A DNA stretch of 64,000 bases from Streptomyces sp. ASQP_92 (GTDB lineage Bacteria > Actinomycetota > Actinomycetes > Streptomycetales > Streptomycetaceae), in assembly GCF_025399895.1 (NCBI RefSeq), contig NZ_JAODUA010000001.1:1054001-1118000 (forward strand). Direction: 5' to 3'. The position numbers and the translations under genes were made by a program. Below, one piece after another: positions 1 through 11,824 of the stretch. Below the pieces are notes generated by a model. That model worked only from the letters and a program-made list of their open reading frames with translations. It had not been told where the DNA came from and made no database searches. Each line of letters opens with the position of its first letter. The first letter of the stretch is position 1.

Positions 1-797
1 AGCAGGACAAGCGGCTGCTGACCGAGTGGAAGCACATGCTGGTGCCGCTCGTGCCGGTCACGTTCGTGCTGCTCGGACTCATCATGCTCGGCGGCGACAT
101 GGGCACCACGATCATCCTGACCGCCATCCTGTTCGGCCTGCTCTGGCTGGCCGGGGCCCCCACCCGGCTGTTCGCGGGGGTGCTCGCGATCGCGGGTACG
201 CTCGCCGCGCTCTTCATCAAGATCAGCCCGCACCGGATGGGCCGGCTCAACTGCATCGGCGCCACCGACCCGGGCCCGCAGGACCAGTGCTGGCAGGCCG
301 TGCACGGAATCTACGCGCTCGCCTCGGGCGGCTGGTTCGGATCCGGCCTGGGGGCGAGTGTGGAGAAATGGGGTCAACTCCCCGAGCCCCACACCGACTT
401 CATCTTCGCCGTCACCGGTGAGGAACTGGGGTTGGCGGGGACGCTGTCGGTCGTCGCCCTCTTCGCGGCTCTAGGCTATGCGGGTATCCGCGTGGCCGGA
501 CGCACGGAGGACCCCTTCGTGAGGTACGCCGCGGGAGGTGTGACCACCTGGATCGTGGCTCAGGCCGTGATCAACATCGGTGCGGTGCTCGGCCTGTTGC
601 CGATCGCCGGTGTCCCCCTCCCGCTGTTCTCCTACGGAGGGTCCGCGCTGCTGCCGACCATGTTCGCCGTGGGGCTGTTGATCGCGTTCGCGCGGGACGA
701 CCCCGCGGCGCGGGCGGCGCTGGCCATGCGGCAGCCTCGGGTGAGTTGGAAGTCGATGAGACGGCGCGTCAAGAAGCGTCCGTCCGGAGAGCGGTGA
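1..797 (+). CDS. ftsW: Peptidoglycan glycosyltransferase FtsW, 3' part
   Basis: SEDS-family membrane glycosyltransferase that polymerises lipid II at the division septum. The window opens inside the gene, in the frame starting at base 3, so the N-terminal membrane segments are missing. What remains is about 265 residues with several hydrophobic segments. It carries the FtsW/RodA signature around 'GLGASVEKWG' followed by 'PEPHTDFIFAVTGEELG', and a late 'LPLFSYGGSALL' motif. The C-terminus is a short basic cytoplasmic tail. MurG starts 6 bases after the stop, so the two are probably co-transcribed in the dcw cluster. The segment between the missing start and residue 12 contains an internal ATG at 36 that should not be taken as the start. 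Confidence 0.95.
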   Translation, partial: QDKRLLTEWKHMLVPLVPVTFVLLGLIMLGGDMGTTIILTAILFGLLWLAGAPTRLFAGVLAIAGTLAALFIKISPHRMGRLNCIGATDPGPQDQCWQAVHGIYALASGGWFGSGLGASVEKWGQLPEPHTDFIFAVTGEELGLAGTLSVVALFAALGYAGIRVAGRTEDPFVRYAAGGVTTWIVAQAVINIGAVLGLLPIAGVPLPLFSYGGSALLPTMFAVGLLIAFARDDPAARAALAMRQPRVSWKSMRRRVKKRPSGER

Positions 798-803
798 ATT
801 TCG

Positions 804-1889
804 GTGCATGTCGTACTCGCCGGTGGGGGGACCGCCGGCCACATCGAGCCCGCGCTCGCCCTCGCGGATGCCCTGCGCAGGCAGGACCCCACCGTGGGGA
901 TCACGGCACTGGGCACGGAGAAGGGTCTGGAGACCCGGCTCGTGCCCGAACGCGGCTATGAGCTCGCGCTCATCCCGGCCGTTCCGCTGCCCCGCAGGCC
1001 CACCCCCGAACTGATCACCGTCCCCGGGCGGCTGCGCGGCACCATCAAGGCCGCCGAGCAGATCCTGGAGCGCACCAAGGCCGACTGCGTGGTCGGCTTC
1101 GGTGGCTATGTGGCGCTGCCCGGCTACCTCGCCGCCAAGCGGCTCGGGGTGCCGATCGTGGTCCACGAGGCCAACGCACGCCCCGGCCTCGCCAACAAGA
1201 TCGGCTCGCGGTACGCGGCCTCGGTGGCCGTCGCCACGCCGGACAGCAAACTGCGCAACTCCCGCTACATCGGCATCCCGTTGCGCTACTCGATCGCGAC
1301 CCTCGACCGGGCCCGGGTCCGCCCCGAGGCACGCGCCGCGTTCGGGCTCGACCCCGGTCTGCCGACGCTGCTCGTCTCCGGCGGCTCCCAGGGCGCCCGC
1401 CGCCTCAACGAGGTGATCCAGCAGATCGCGCCGGTGCTCCAGCGCTCCGGCATCCAGATCCTGCACGCGGTCGGCCCGAAGAACGAACTGCCGCGTGTCG
1501 ACAACATGCCGGGGATGCCGCCGTATGTCCCGGTACCGTACGTGGACCGGATGGACCTCGCGTACGCCGCGGCCGACATGATGCTCTGCCGTGCGGGCGC
1601 GATGACCGTCGCCGAACTCTCCGCCGTCGGGCTGCCCGCCGCCTACGTACCGTTGCCGATCGGGAACGGCGAACAGCGGCTGAACGCCCAGCCGGTGGTG
1701 AAGGCCGGCGGCGGACTCCTCGTCGACGACGCCGAACTCACCCCCGAGTGGGTGCAGGGCAACGTCCTCCCGGTGCTCGCCGACCCGCACCGGCTGTACG
1801 AGATGTCGCGCGCCGCCGCCGAGTTCGGGCGGCGCGACGCCGACCAGCTCCTCGTCCAGATGGTGTACGAGGCCGTCGCAGGACGCTGA
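804..1889 (+). CDS. murG: MurG, lipid II-forming N-acetylglucosaminyltransferase
   Basis: Transfers GlcNAc from UDP-GlcNAc to lipid I at the inner face of the membrane, making lipid II, the substrate of the FtsW family protein next to it. The protein is 361 aa, the normal size of this GT28 family. The N-terminal domain has the Gly-rich loop '[13 protein letters not shown]' (about residues 7-19). The C-terminal UDP-sugar domain has '[12 protein letters not shown]' (about 192-203) and '[18 protein letters not shown]' (about 262-279). The GTG start at 804 lies 6 bases behind the ftsW stop and puts the glycine loop at its normal distance from the N-terminus; an out-of-frame ATG at 808 is not used. 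Confidence 0.97.
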   Translation: MHVVLAGGGTAGHIEPALALADALRRQDPTVGITALGTEKGLETRLVPERGYELALIPAVPLPRRPTPELITVPGRLRGTIKAAEQILERTKADCVVGFGGYVALPGYLAAKRLGVPIVVHEANARPGLANKIGSRYAASVAVATPDSKLRNSRYIGIPLRYSIATLDRARVRPEARAAFGLDPGLPTLLVSGGSQGARRLNEVIQQIAPVLQRSGIQILHAVGPKNELPRVDNMPGMPPYVPVPYVDRMDLAYAAADMMLCRAGAMTVAELSAVGLPAAYVPLPIGNGEQRLNAQPVVKAGGGLLVDDAELTPEWVQGNVLPVLADPHRLYEMSRAAAEFGRRDADQLLVQMVYEAVAGR

Positions 1890-1913
1890 TCAACCGACGG
1901 AAGGGCAGGGACC

Positions 1914-2729
1914 GTGGCCGGACAGGCGACCGCTCAGCGCGGTGGCGGACAGGCTGAGAAGTCGGCGAAATCCGCGAAGTCCGGCCGGCCCGGCCCCCGT
2001 CCCGCGCGCGGCCGCCGCCTCCGGCTGCCCCGCCGCCGCGGTCTGCTGGTCCTCGCCGTCGCCGCGGTCGTGATCGGCGCCGGCGTCATCTGGCTGTTGT
2101 ACGGCTCGACGTGGCTGCGCGCCGAGCACGTGAAGACCACCGGGACCCGGGTTCTGACGACCGGTGAGGTCGAGGCGGTCGCCGCGGTGCCGATCGGTTC
2201 ACCGCTGATTTCCGTCGACACGGACGCGATCGAGGCGCGGTTGCGACAGAAACTGCCGCGCATCGACTCGGTCGAGGTCGTTCGTTCATGGCCGCACGGA
2301 ATCGGTCTGAAGGTGACCGAACGCCGACCCGTGCTGGTCATGAAGAACGGCGCGAAGTTCGACGAAGTGGACGTGAAGGGTGTGCGTTTCGCCACGGTCT
2401 CCCAGCCGTCGAAGGGCGTTCCGCAGCTCGAATTGGGGGTCTCGCAGTCCCCGAGTCTGCGCCGCTTCGGCGCCGACCGACTGGTCCTGGAAGCGGTGCG
2501 CATCACGGGCGAACTCCCGCCCGCCGTCGCCAAGGAGACGCGTTCCGTCAGGATTTCCTCGTACGACTCCGTCACGCTCGAGCTGACCGGCGGTCGCGGC
2601 GTCCGATGGGGAAGTGACGAGGAGGGTGAGCTGAAGGGACGTACCCTCAGTGCACTGATGAAAGCGCGGCCGAAGGCGGTCCGCTTCGATGTGAGCGCCC
2701 CCACCGCCCCTGCGGTATCGGGTAGTTGA
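1914..2729 (+). CDS. ftsQ: FtsQ (DivIB family) cell division protein
   Basis: Bitopic divisome protein that links FtsW/FtsI with the cytoplasmic ring. The 271-aa product has a basic Arg-rich cytoplasmic tail of about 42 residues, one membrane helix ('GLLVLAVAAVVIGAGVIWLL', about 43-62), then an extracellular POTRA domain beginning near 'WLRAEHVKTTGTRVL' and an FtsQ-type domain. GTG start at 1914, 24 bases after murG. Sequence similarity within this family is low, so the assignment rests on topology, the POTRA segment and the position between murG and ftsZ, which is conserved in actinobacteria. Confidence 0.95.
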   Translation: MAGQATAQRGGGQAEKSAKSAKSGRPGPRPARGRRLRLPRRRGLLVLAVAAVVIGAGVIWLLYGSTWLRAEHVKTTGTRVLTTGEVEAVAAVPIGSPLISVDTDAIEARLRQKLPRIDSVEVVRSWPHGIGLKVTERRPVLVMKNGAKFDEVDVKGVRFATVSQPSKGVPQLELGVSQSPSLRRFGADRLVLEAVRITGELPPAVAKETRSVRISSYDSVTLELTGGRGVRWGSDEEGELKGRTLSALMKARPKAVRFDVSAPTAPAVSGS

Positions 2730-3006
2730 CGGACATATGCGCTGGCCAGCACCCTGGTTGGTCAGCGACACGGGTGATCACATAGGGTGAAAAGAAAAAC
2801 GGGAGGTTCGGCGTGTTCGTTGAACGCGCGCCACTTGTCGACTTAGTGTCCTGTTCGGAAGAGTCCAGCGAACAGACACACTGGTAACCCTAAACTTCAA
2901 CGTTAGGGTTCGGGTCGGCGATATGGACCGTCCCAATCGGCATTCGTCGTCACCTTGCGGCAACCGCGAAGTGACGACCCGTAACTCGAGGCGAGAGGCC
3001 TTCGAC
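2730..3006 (+). promoter_or_regulatory. ftsQ-ftsZ intergenic region with ftsZ promoter candidates and stem-loops
   Basis: This 277-base gap carries the ftsZ leader. A candidate sigma-70-type promoter is TTGAAC (2820-2825), an 18-base spacer and TAGTGT (2844-2849); a weaker one is TTGGTC (2758-2763) with TAGGGT (2783-2788). Two inverted repeats follow: CTGTTCG (2851-2857) with CGAACAG (2869-2875), and AACCCTAA (2886-2893) with TTAGGGTT (2903-2910). In Streptomyces the ftsZ promoters, including one induced in sporulating hyphae, lie in this same intergenic region (published for S. coelicolor). Which of the boxes above are used here is my inference. Confidence 0.6.
2813..2887 (+). other. Possible 24-codon leader ORF with a TTA codon upstream of ftsZ
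   Basis: A GGGAGG sequence (2801-2806) stands 6 bases before a GTG at 2813 that opens a 24-codon frame ending in TAA at 2885-2887. The eleventh codon, at 2843-2845, is TTA (the frame reads '[14 protein letters not shown]' at its start), a codon that in Streptomyces depends on the bldA tRNA. Its 3' half overlaps the CTGTTCG/CGAACAG stem and the frame ends just inside the next stem-loop. The predicted peptide has no recognisable domain. The same bases also overlap the best promoter candidate, so this may be chance; if transcription starts at about 2855 the GTG is outside the transcript. Confidence 0.25.
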
Positions 3007-4212
3007 GTGGCAGCACCGCAGAACTACCTCGCAGTCATCAAGGTCATCGGTGTCGGCGGCGGTGGTGTCAATGCCATCAACCGAATGATCGAGGTCGGTC
3101 TCAAGGGCGTCGAGTTCATCGCGATCAACACTGACGCACAAGCACTGTTGATGAGCGACGCCGACGTCAAGCTCGACGTCGGCCGTGAACTCACCCGCGG
3201 CCTCGGGGCCGGAGCCAACCCGGCAGTCGGACGCAAGGCGGCAGAGGACCACCGTGAGGAGATCGAGGAGGTCCTCAAGGGGGCCGACATGGTCTTCGTC
3301 ACCGCAGGCGAAGGCGGCGGCACCGGCACCGGCGGCGCACCCGTCGTCGCCAACATCGCGCGCTCGCTCGGCGCTCTGACGATCGGTGTGGTCACCCGCC
3401 CGTTCACCTTCGAGGGCCGGCGCCGGGCCAACCAGGCGGAGGACGGCATCGCCGAACTCCGCGAAGAGGTCGACACCCTCATCGTCATCCCCAACGACCG
3501 GCTGCTCTCCATCTCGGACCGCCAGGTCAGCGTCCTGGACGCGTTCAAGTCCGCCGACCAGGTGCTGCTCAGCGGTGTCCAGGGCATCACGGACCTGATC
3601 ACCACGCCGGGTCTCATCAACCTCGACTTCGCCGACGTCAAGTCGGTCATGTCCGAGGCCGGTTCGGCCCTCATGGGCATCGGCTCGGCCCGCGGCGACG
3701 ACCGCGCGGTGGCCGCCGCCGAAATGGCGATCTCCTCGCCGCTCCTGGAGGCGTCCATCGACGGCGCCCGCGGTGTGCTGCTCTCCATCTCCGGCGGTTC
3801 GGACCTCGGTCTCTTCGAGATCAACGAGGCGGCCCAGCTGGTCAGCGAGGCCGCCCACCCCGAGGCCAACATCATCTTCGGCGCGGTCATCGACGACGCG
3901 CTGGGCGACGAGGTGCGCGTCACGGTCATCGCGGCCGGCTTCGACGGCGGTCAGCCGCCGGCCCGCCGGGACACGGTGCTCGGCGCCGCCTCCAACAAGC
4001 GCGACGAGCCCGCCCCTTCGCGTGCCGCCGAGACCTCCCGCCCGCTCGGCGGCCTCAACACGGTGCCGGCCCGCGAGGAGCCCCCGGCGGCCCCGACTCC
4101 GGTCGAACCCGCGCCGGTCAGCGAGGCCCCGGCCCCCTCGGCCATCCCGACGGCCCGTCCCTACCCGGACAGCCAGGCCGAGGAGCTGGACGTTCCGGAC
4201 TTCCTCAAGTGA
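3007..4212 (+). CDS. ftsZ: Cell division GTPase FtsZ
   Basis: Tubulin-like GTPase that forms the Z ring and, in Streptomyces, the ladders of sporulation septa. The protein is 401 aa. The GTP-binding G-box '[13 protein letters not shown]' is at about residues 100-112 and the T7 loop '[11 protein letters not shown]' at about 205-215. After residue 320 comes a Pro/Ala-rich linker and the conserved tail '[10 protein letters not shown]', which binds partners such as SepF. The GTG at 3007 gives the usual '[19 protein letters not shown]' N-terminus; the frame is open upstream to 2923, but an earlier start would add residues unlike the family. Confidence 0.98.
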   Translation: MAAPQNYLAVIKVIGVGGGGVNAINRMIEVGLKGVEFIAINTDAQALLMSDADVKLDVGRELTRGLGAGANPAVGRKAAEDHREEIEEVLKGADMVFVTAGEGGGTGTGGAPVVANIARSLGALTIGVVTRPFTFEGRRRANQAEDGIAELREEVDTLIVIPNDRLLSISDRQVSVLDAFKSADQVLLSGVQGITDLITTPGLINLDFADVKSVMSEAGSALMGIGSARGDDRAVAAAEMAISSPLLEASIDGARGVLLSISGGSDLGLFEINEAAQLVSEAAHPEANIIFGAVIDDALGDEVRVTVIAAGFDGGQPPARRDTVLGAASNKRDEPAPSRAAETSRPLGGLNTVPAREEPPAAPTPVEPAPVSEAPAPSAIPTARPYPDSQAEELDVPDFLK

Positions 4213-4243
4213 GCGAAGTGACCTTTCGAAGCGGTCTCTTGAA

Positions 4244-4972
4244 GTGATACGAGAGCAGGGCAGTGTGAGCGGCGCGCACTTCGCCTTCACCGACCGGTGG
4301 GGCGGGGTGAGCGCCGTTCCGTACGAGGAGCTCAACCTCGGCGGTGCGGTCGGCGACGACCCGGTCTCGGTACGCGCCAACCGCGAGCGCGCCGCCGGGA
4401 AGCTGGGGCTCGACCCGGCCCGGGTGGTCTGGATGAACCAGGTGCACGGACGCGATGTCGCCGTCGTCGACGGCCCCTTCGCCCCGGGCGACCCGGCCGC
4501 GGTGGACGCGGTGGTGACCAGCCGTCGCAGGACCGCGCTCGCCGTACTGACCGCCGACTGCACTCCGGTCCTGCTCGCCGATCCGGTGGCGGGGGTCGCG
4601 GGCGCCGTGCACGCGGGCCGGCCCGGCATGGTGGCGGGCGTGGTGCCCGCCGCCGTCGAGGCGATGGTCTCGCTCGGCGCCGACCCGGCCCGGATCGTGG
4701 CCCGTACCGGACCCGCCGTCTGCGGCCGCTGCTACGAGGTGCCCGAGCCGATGCGCGCCGAGGTCGCAGAGATCGAGCCCGCCGCCTGGTCACAGACCAG
4801 TTGGGGCACGCCCGCGGTGGACGTCACGGCCGGGGTGCACGCACAGCTCGCCGCTCTCGGCGTCACCGACCGGGAGGCCTCGCCGGTCTGCACGCTCGAA
4901 TCGCCCGACCACTTCTCGTACCGCCGCGACCGCACCACTGGGCGGCTCGCCGGATATGTCTGGCTGGACTGA
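4244..4972 (+). CDS. pgeF: PgeF/YfiH family peptidoglycan editing factor (laccase domain)
   Basis: Member of the DUF152/Cu-oxidase_4 family, described as a multicopper-like oxidase, a purine nucleoside phosphorylase and a factor that removes mis-incorporated residues from peptidoglycan precursors. The metal ligands expected for the family are seen in 'MNQVHGRDVAV' (His), 'LTADCTPVLLAD' (Cys) and 'AVHAGRPGMV' (His), and a later 'GPAVCGRCYEVP' is also typical. The product is about 242 aa from GTG 4244; GTG 4265 would give 235 aa and has a slightly better ribosome-binding sequence. It lies 31 bases after ftsZ and 6 bases before the next gene, an actinobacterial dcw arrangement. Confidence 0.9.
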   Translation: MIREQGSVSGAHFAFTDRWGGVSAVPYEELNLGGAVGDDPVSVRANRERAAGKLGLDPARVVWMNQVHGRDVAVVDGPFAPGDPAAVDAVVTSRRRTALAVLTADCTPVLLADPVAGVAGAVHAGRPGMVAGVVPAAVEAMVSLGADPARIVARTGPAVCGRCYEVPEPMRAEVAEIEPAAWSQTSWGTPAVDVTAGVHAQLAALGVTDREASPVCTLESPDHFSYRRDRTTGRLAGYVWLD

Positions 4973-4978
4973 CGACTC

Positions 4979-5698
4979 ATGACGGATCGCAAGACCGAAC
5001 TCGCCGCGAACCTCGCACAGGTGGAGGAACGTATCGCCGCCGCCTGCGCCGCGGCCGGGCGTGAGCGGGCGGATGTGACCCTGATCGTGGTCACCAAGAC
5101 CTACCCCGCGAGCGATGTCCGCCTGCTGCACGAACTGGGCGTACGGCATGTCGCGGAGAACCGGGACCAGGACGCGGCCCCCAAGGCCGCCGCCTGTGCC
5201 GACCTCGATCTGAGCTGGCACTTCGTGGGCCAGTTGCAGACGAACAAGGTTCGTTCGGTGGCGAGTTATGCCGATACGGTGCAGTCGGTCGACCGGGCCA
5301 GACTGATCGCCTCGCTCTCCACCGCGGCCGTCCGGGCCGAGCGCGAACTGGGCTGTCTGATCCAGGTCGCCCTCGACGCGGAGTCCGGCGAGCGGGGGGA
5401 GCGCGGAGGCGTCGGTCCGGACGGGATCGGGGAGTTGGCCGCGCTGCTCGACGAGGCGCCCGGGCTCCGGCTCGACGGTCTGATGACGGTGGCGCCGCTG
5501 GCCGGAGAGTACGCCGGCCGGCAACGGGCCGCCTTCGAGCGGCTGCTGGAATTGTCATCCCGCCTGCGCGCGGACCATCCGGCTGCGAACATGGTGTCAG
5601 CAGGGATGAGTGCGGACCTCGAGGAGGCCGTCGCGGCCGGAGCGACACATGTACGCGTCGGAACGGCGGTACTCGGAGACCGACCCCGGCTCGGGTAA
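4979..5698 (+). CDS. YggS family pyridoxal phosphate homeostasis protein
   Basis: Single-domain PLP-binding TIM barrel of the YggS/PLPBP family, which buffers free pyridoxal phosphate and affects amino acid pools; no enzyme activity is established for the family. The 239-aa protein has the PLP lysine in '[14 protein letters not shown]' (about residues 36-49), the '[10 protein letters not shown]' segment and the phosphate-binding end '[16 protein letters not shown]'. The ordinary 'SMGMSxD' segment reads '[12 protein letters not shown]'. It is 6 bases behind pgeF and is probably translated from the same transcript. Confidence 0.93.
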   Translation: MTDRKTELAANLAQVEERIAAACAAAGRERADVTLIVVTKTYPASDVRLLHELGVRHVAENRDQDAAPKAAACADLDLSWHFVGQLQTNKVRSVASYADTVQSVDRARLIASLSTAAVRAERELGCLIQVALDAESGERGERGGVGPDGIGELAALLDEAPGLRLDGLMTVAPLAGEYAGRQRAAFERLLELSSRLRADHPAANMVSAGMSADLEEAVAAGATHVRVGTAVLGDRPRLG

Positions 5699-5837
5699 CG
5701 TCGCGAAGAAGTCGGACCACAGCAGAAAATATGGTCATTCCCACTCTTCGGTGGGCAGACCGCGTGGATCGTGGGCCCTTGGTGACGCTGCCACTTGGCG
5801 ACAGGAGCGATCCACCACAGAGCGGAGGAATCTGAGC

Positions 5838-6455
5838 ATGGCCGGCGCGATGCGCAAGATGGCGGTCTACCTCGGCCTCGTGGAGGACGATGGGTACGAC
5901 GGCCGGGGGTTCGACCCCGACGACGATTTCGAACCCGAGCCCGAACCGGAGCGCGACCGTCGGCGGCATCAGCCCCCGCACCAGTCCTCGCTCCAGGACG
6001 AACGGGACGAACCGGTACGAGTTGCACAGCCTCCGGCGCCAAGAGAACCGGTTCAGCTATCGGTTGAAAGCGGACGACCGGCGCGAATCGCACCCGTGGC
6101 GTCCATCACACCTGAACGTCCGAGCCTGGAGAAGAACGCACCGGTGATCATGCCCAAGGTCGTGTCCGAGCGGGAGCCGTACCGCATCACCACGCTGCAC
6201 CCGCGGACCTACAACGAGGCCCGTACCATCGGGGAACACTTCCGCGAGGGCACTCCGGTGATCATGAATCTCACCGAGATGGACGACACCGACGCGAAGC
6301 GACTTGTCGACTTTGCCGCCGGTCTCGTCTTCGGCCTGCACGGCAGCATTGAACGCGTGACGCAGAAGGTGTTCCTGCTGTCTCCTGCTAACGTCGATGT
6401 CACGGCGGAGGACAAGGCCCGCATCGCAGAGGGCGGATTCTTCAACCAGAGCTGA
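5838..6455 (+). CDS. sepF: SepF cell division protein
   Basis: Membrane-binding FtsZ anchor that is essential for septation in actinobacteria lacking FtsA. The 205-aa product begins '[18 protein letters not shown]', an N-terminal amphipathic helix, followed by an acidic and Pro/Glu-rich linker and a C-terminal SepF (DUF552) domain from about residue 110 ('[20 protein letters not shown]'). The ATG at 5838 follows GGAGGA (5824-5829). The frame is open back to 5610, but that part overlaps yggS and is unlike SepF. A 139-base gap upstream suggests an own promoter. Confidence 0.95.
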   Translation: MAGAMRKMAVYLGLVEDDGYDGRGFDPDDDFEPEPEPERDRRRHQPPHQSSLQDERDEPVRVAQPPAPREPVQLSVESGRPARIAPVASITPERPSLEKNAPVIMPKVVSEREPYRITTLHPRTYNEARTIGEHFREGTPVIMNLTEMDDTDAKRLVDFAAGLVFGLHGSIERVTQKVFLLSPANVDVTAEDKARIAEGGFFNQS

Positions 6456-6525
6456 GACACGACACCGGGAACGAACCGGCCGAGACCAGGCCGGAGCTTG
6501 AGGCAAGGGGAGAGGGAAGCGCGGG

Positions 6526-6810
6526 ATGAGCGTCGCACTACAGGTGGTCTACATCGCGCTGATGTGCTTCCTCATCGTGCTGATCTTCCGGCTCGTCATG
6601 GACTACGTCTTCCAGTTCGCCCGTTCATGGCAACCCGGTAAGGCGATGGTGGTCGTTCTTGAGGCCACCTACACTGTCACCGATCCACCGCTCAAGCTTC
6701 TGCGGCGGTTCATTCCGCCGCTGCGTCTCGGGGGCGTGGCACTCGACCTGTCCTTCTTCGTTCTGATGATCATCGTCTACATCCTGATCAGCATCGTGGT
6801 CAGGTTGTGA
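6526..6810 (+). CDS. YggT family membrane protein
   Basis: Small 94-aa protein with two hydrophobic segments, near residues 3-28 and 70-92, separated by a basic loop ('LLRRFIPPLRLGG'). This matches the YggT family, found between sepF and divIVA in most Gram-positive bacteria and thought to act near the division or polar growth machinery; its molecular role is not established. The ATG at 6526 is preceded by AGGGGAGAGGG (6505-6516), a strong ribosome-binding region. Confidence 0.9.
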   Translation: MSVALQVVYIALMCFLIVLIFRLVMDYVFQFARSWQPGKAMVVVLEATYTVTDPPLKLLRRFIPPLRLGGVALDLSFFVLMIIVYILISIVVRL

Positions 6811-6859
6811 ACGATTCGGTCCTGCCGACTGCCGACGACTACGTAGAGGTGAAGAAGAG

Positions 6860-8047
6860 ATGCCGCTGACCCCCGAGGACGTGCGGAACAAGCAGTTCAC
6901 GACCGTCCGCCTCCGAGAAGGCTATGACGAGGACGAGGTCGATGCCTTCCTCGACGAGGTCGAGTCGGAGCTGACGCGACTGCTGCGCGAGAACGAGGAT
7001 CTGCGCGCCAAGCTGGCCGCCGCCACTCGCGCCGCCGCACAGAACCAGCAGCAGCAGGGCATGCGCAAGCCGGAGCCGCAGGACGGCCGAGGCCCGGGCG
7101 CCCCCGTACCCGCCGCCATATCGGGTCCGCCGCAGGTTCAGCAGCAGCAGCAGATGGGCGGCCCGCCCCAGCTGCCCAGCGGCGCGCCGCAGCTGCCCGC
7201 CGGCCCCGGTGGCCACGGCCCGCAGGGCCAGCACGGCCAGGGTCCGATGGGCCAGGGCCCCATGGGTCAGGGTCCGATGGGCCAGAACCCCATGGGTCAG
7301 AACCAGATGGGCCAGAACCAGCTCGGTCAGGGCCCCATGGGTCAGAACCAGCTCGGCCAGGGCCCCATGGGCCAGCAGATGGGTGGCCCCATGGGCCACG
7401 GGCAGCAGATGGGCCAGCCGGCCCCGGCTCCCGGTGGCGACAGCGCCGCCCGTGTGCTCTCCCTGGCGCAGCAGACCGCCGACCAGGCGATCGCGGAGGC
7501 CCGTTCCGAGGCCAACAAGATCGTCGGCGAGGCCCGGTCCCGCGCCGAGGGCCTGGAGCGCGACGCCCGTGCCAAGGCGGACGCCCTGGAGCGGGACGCG
7601 CAGGAGAAGCACCGTGTCGCGATGGGCTCCCTGGAGTCCGCCCGCGCCACGCTCGAGCGCAAGGTCGAGGACCTGCGGGGCTTCGAGCGCGAGTACCGCA
7701 CGCGTCTGAAGTCCTACCTGGAGTCCCAGCTGCGTCAGCTGGAGACCCAGGCCGACGACTCGCTCGCGCCGCCGCGCACTCCGGCCACCGCCTCGCTGCC
7801 GCCGGCTCCGCAGATGAGCGGGTCCATGGCGTCGGCCGGTGCCGGTGCGATGGGGCACCCCATGGGTGGCCAGCAGTCGATGGGTGGCCAGCAGTCCATG
7901 CCGAGCGGGCCGTCCTACGGCGGCCAGCAGCAGATGTCGCCGGCGATGACCCAGCCGATGGCGCCGGTGCGGCCGCAGGGGCCCTCGCCCATGCAGCAGG
8001 CGCCGTCGCCCATGCGGGGCTTTCTGATCGACGAGGACGACAACTGA
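6860..8047 (+). CDS. divIVA: DivIVA polar growth protein
   Basis: Coiled-coil scaffold that marks hyphal tips and directs apical wall growth and branching in Streptomyces. The 395-aa protein has the conserved N-terminal membrane-binding domain 'PLTPEDVRNKQFTTVRLREG', a first short coiled coil to about residue 60, a long Gln/Gly/Pro/Met-rich linker (about 61-190), a second coiled coil (about 195-300, 'QQTADQAIAEARSEANKIVG') and a disordered Met/Gln/Pro tail. The linker holds nine tandem pentapeptides. The length fits Streptomyces DivIVA, which is much larger than Bacillus DivIVA (about 165 aa). Last gene of the dcw run, followed by a strong terminator. Confidence 0.96.
   Translation: MPLTPEDVRNKQFTTVRLREGYDEDEVDAFLDEVESELTRLLRENEDLRAKLAAATRAAAQNQQQQGMRKPEPQDGRGPGAPVPAAISGPPQVQQQQQMGGPPQLPSGAPQLPAGPGGHGPQGQHGQGPMGQGPMGQGPMGQNPMGQNQMGQNQLGQGPMGQNQLGQGPMGQQMGGPMGHGQQMGQPAPAPGGDSAARVLSLAQQTADQAIAEARSEANKIVGEARSRAEGLERDARAKADALERDAQEKHRVAMGSLESARATLERKVEDLRGFEREYRTRLKSYLESQLRQLETQADDSLAPPRTPATASLPPAPQMSGSMASAGAGAMGHPMGGQQSMGGQQSMPSGPSYGGQQQMSPAMTQPMAPVRPQGPSPMQQAPSPMRGFLIDEDDN
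7235..7369 (+). repeat. In-frame 15-bp tandem repeat in divIVA (nine units)
   Basis: Nine consecutive copies of a 15-base unit encode pentapeptides of the pattern Gly-Gln-(Gly/Asn)-(Pro/Gln)-(Met/Leu), residues 126-170 of DivIVA: for instance GQGPM, GQNPM, GQNQM and GQNQL. Copies differ mostly at the third and fourth codons, so the array probably expands and contracts by slippage or recombination. Confidence 0.9.
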
Positions 8048-8092
8048 CGGGGTCTACGCGCGTGACGCGTGCGTAGCCGTCGGCAGGCTGCG

Positions 8093-8126
8093 GGGCCGGT
8101 ACTGGGGTAACCCCCAGTACCGGCCC
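8093..8126 (+). terminator. divIVA terminator
   Basis: A perfect 15-bp stem (8093-8107 with 8112-8126, core GGTACTGGGG/CCCCAGTACC) and a 4-base loop, 46 bases after the divIVA stop. It is followed by TTCG rather than a T-run, common for Streptomyces terminators. Confidence 0.85.
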
Positions 8127-8683
8127 TTCGCCATTCCCGGCCCCCGGGGTCCTCTGCCCCCACCCCCCGAACACCTCGGGGGCTCCGCCCCCGCCCCGGA
8201 TTCCCCGACGACCGGGTTGCTGGCGGCGGCCCGACCGCTTTCTGCGCAGTTCCCCGCGCCCCTGGGGCCGCTTTACGTCCGCGGGCGGTGTGTGGCTGGT
8301 CGCGCAGTTCCTCGCGCCCCAAAAACCTCGGTCGGCTGCGGATCGTGGTCGCTTTTCGCGCAGTTCCCCGCGCCCCCAGCCCGTCTCGGTCCTGCGGGCC
8401 GCCGTGCTCGCTTCTCGCGCAGTTCCCCGCGCCCCTTAACTGCTCGGTGCCGGCCAGCACCTTCAGCCCGTCCGGCGATTGAGGACGAGCGCCGTTCAGG
8501 CGCGAACGGGGTCTGGGGCGGAGCCCCAGGAGGGGCGGAACCTTCCAACCCCGGTGCACGGGTGGGTGGGTGGGAGAACGCCCCGGAACCGACCAACACC
8601 CCGCACGGGCGCGCGGGTGGGAGAGCGCCGCAGGGACGGGGAAGGCCCGCCCCGGGTAGCCGGGGCGGGCCCTGTCCGGGGGG
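8127..8683. repeat. Intergenic block of dispersed Streptomyces-type repeats
   Basis: No gene is convincing here. The stretch holds four copies of the 19-mer GCGCAGTTCCCCGCGCCCC at 8244-8262, 8302-8320 (one mismatch), 8358-8376 and 8417-8435, spaced about 55-60 bases. They are followed by a second element, TCCGGCGATTGAGGACGAGC (8471-8490) plus a CTGGGGC/GCCCCAG hairpin around 8513-8529. Both elements recur in inverted orientation at 51518-51700, and the 19-mer also at 47361-47379. Reading frames open through this block are a side effect of GC content. The end near 8655-8680 contains a CCCGCCCCGG/CCGGGGCGGG pairing that may terminate ileS. Confidence 0.8.

Positions 8684-11824
<3,141 letters not shown>

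Noticed and set aside
2950..4629. Minus-strand open frame of about 560 codons opposite ftsZ and pgeF
   Set aside because: GC-bias shadow crossing two certain genes.
8244..8435. Regularly spaced repeats as a possible CRISPR array
   Set aside because: Repeats are 19 bases, imperfect, with GC-rich related spacers, and the same unit occurs singly elsewhere; no cas gene in the window.
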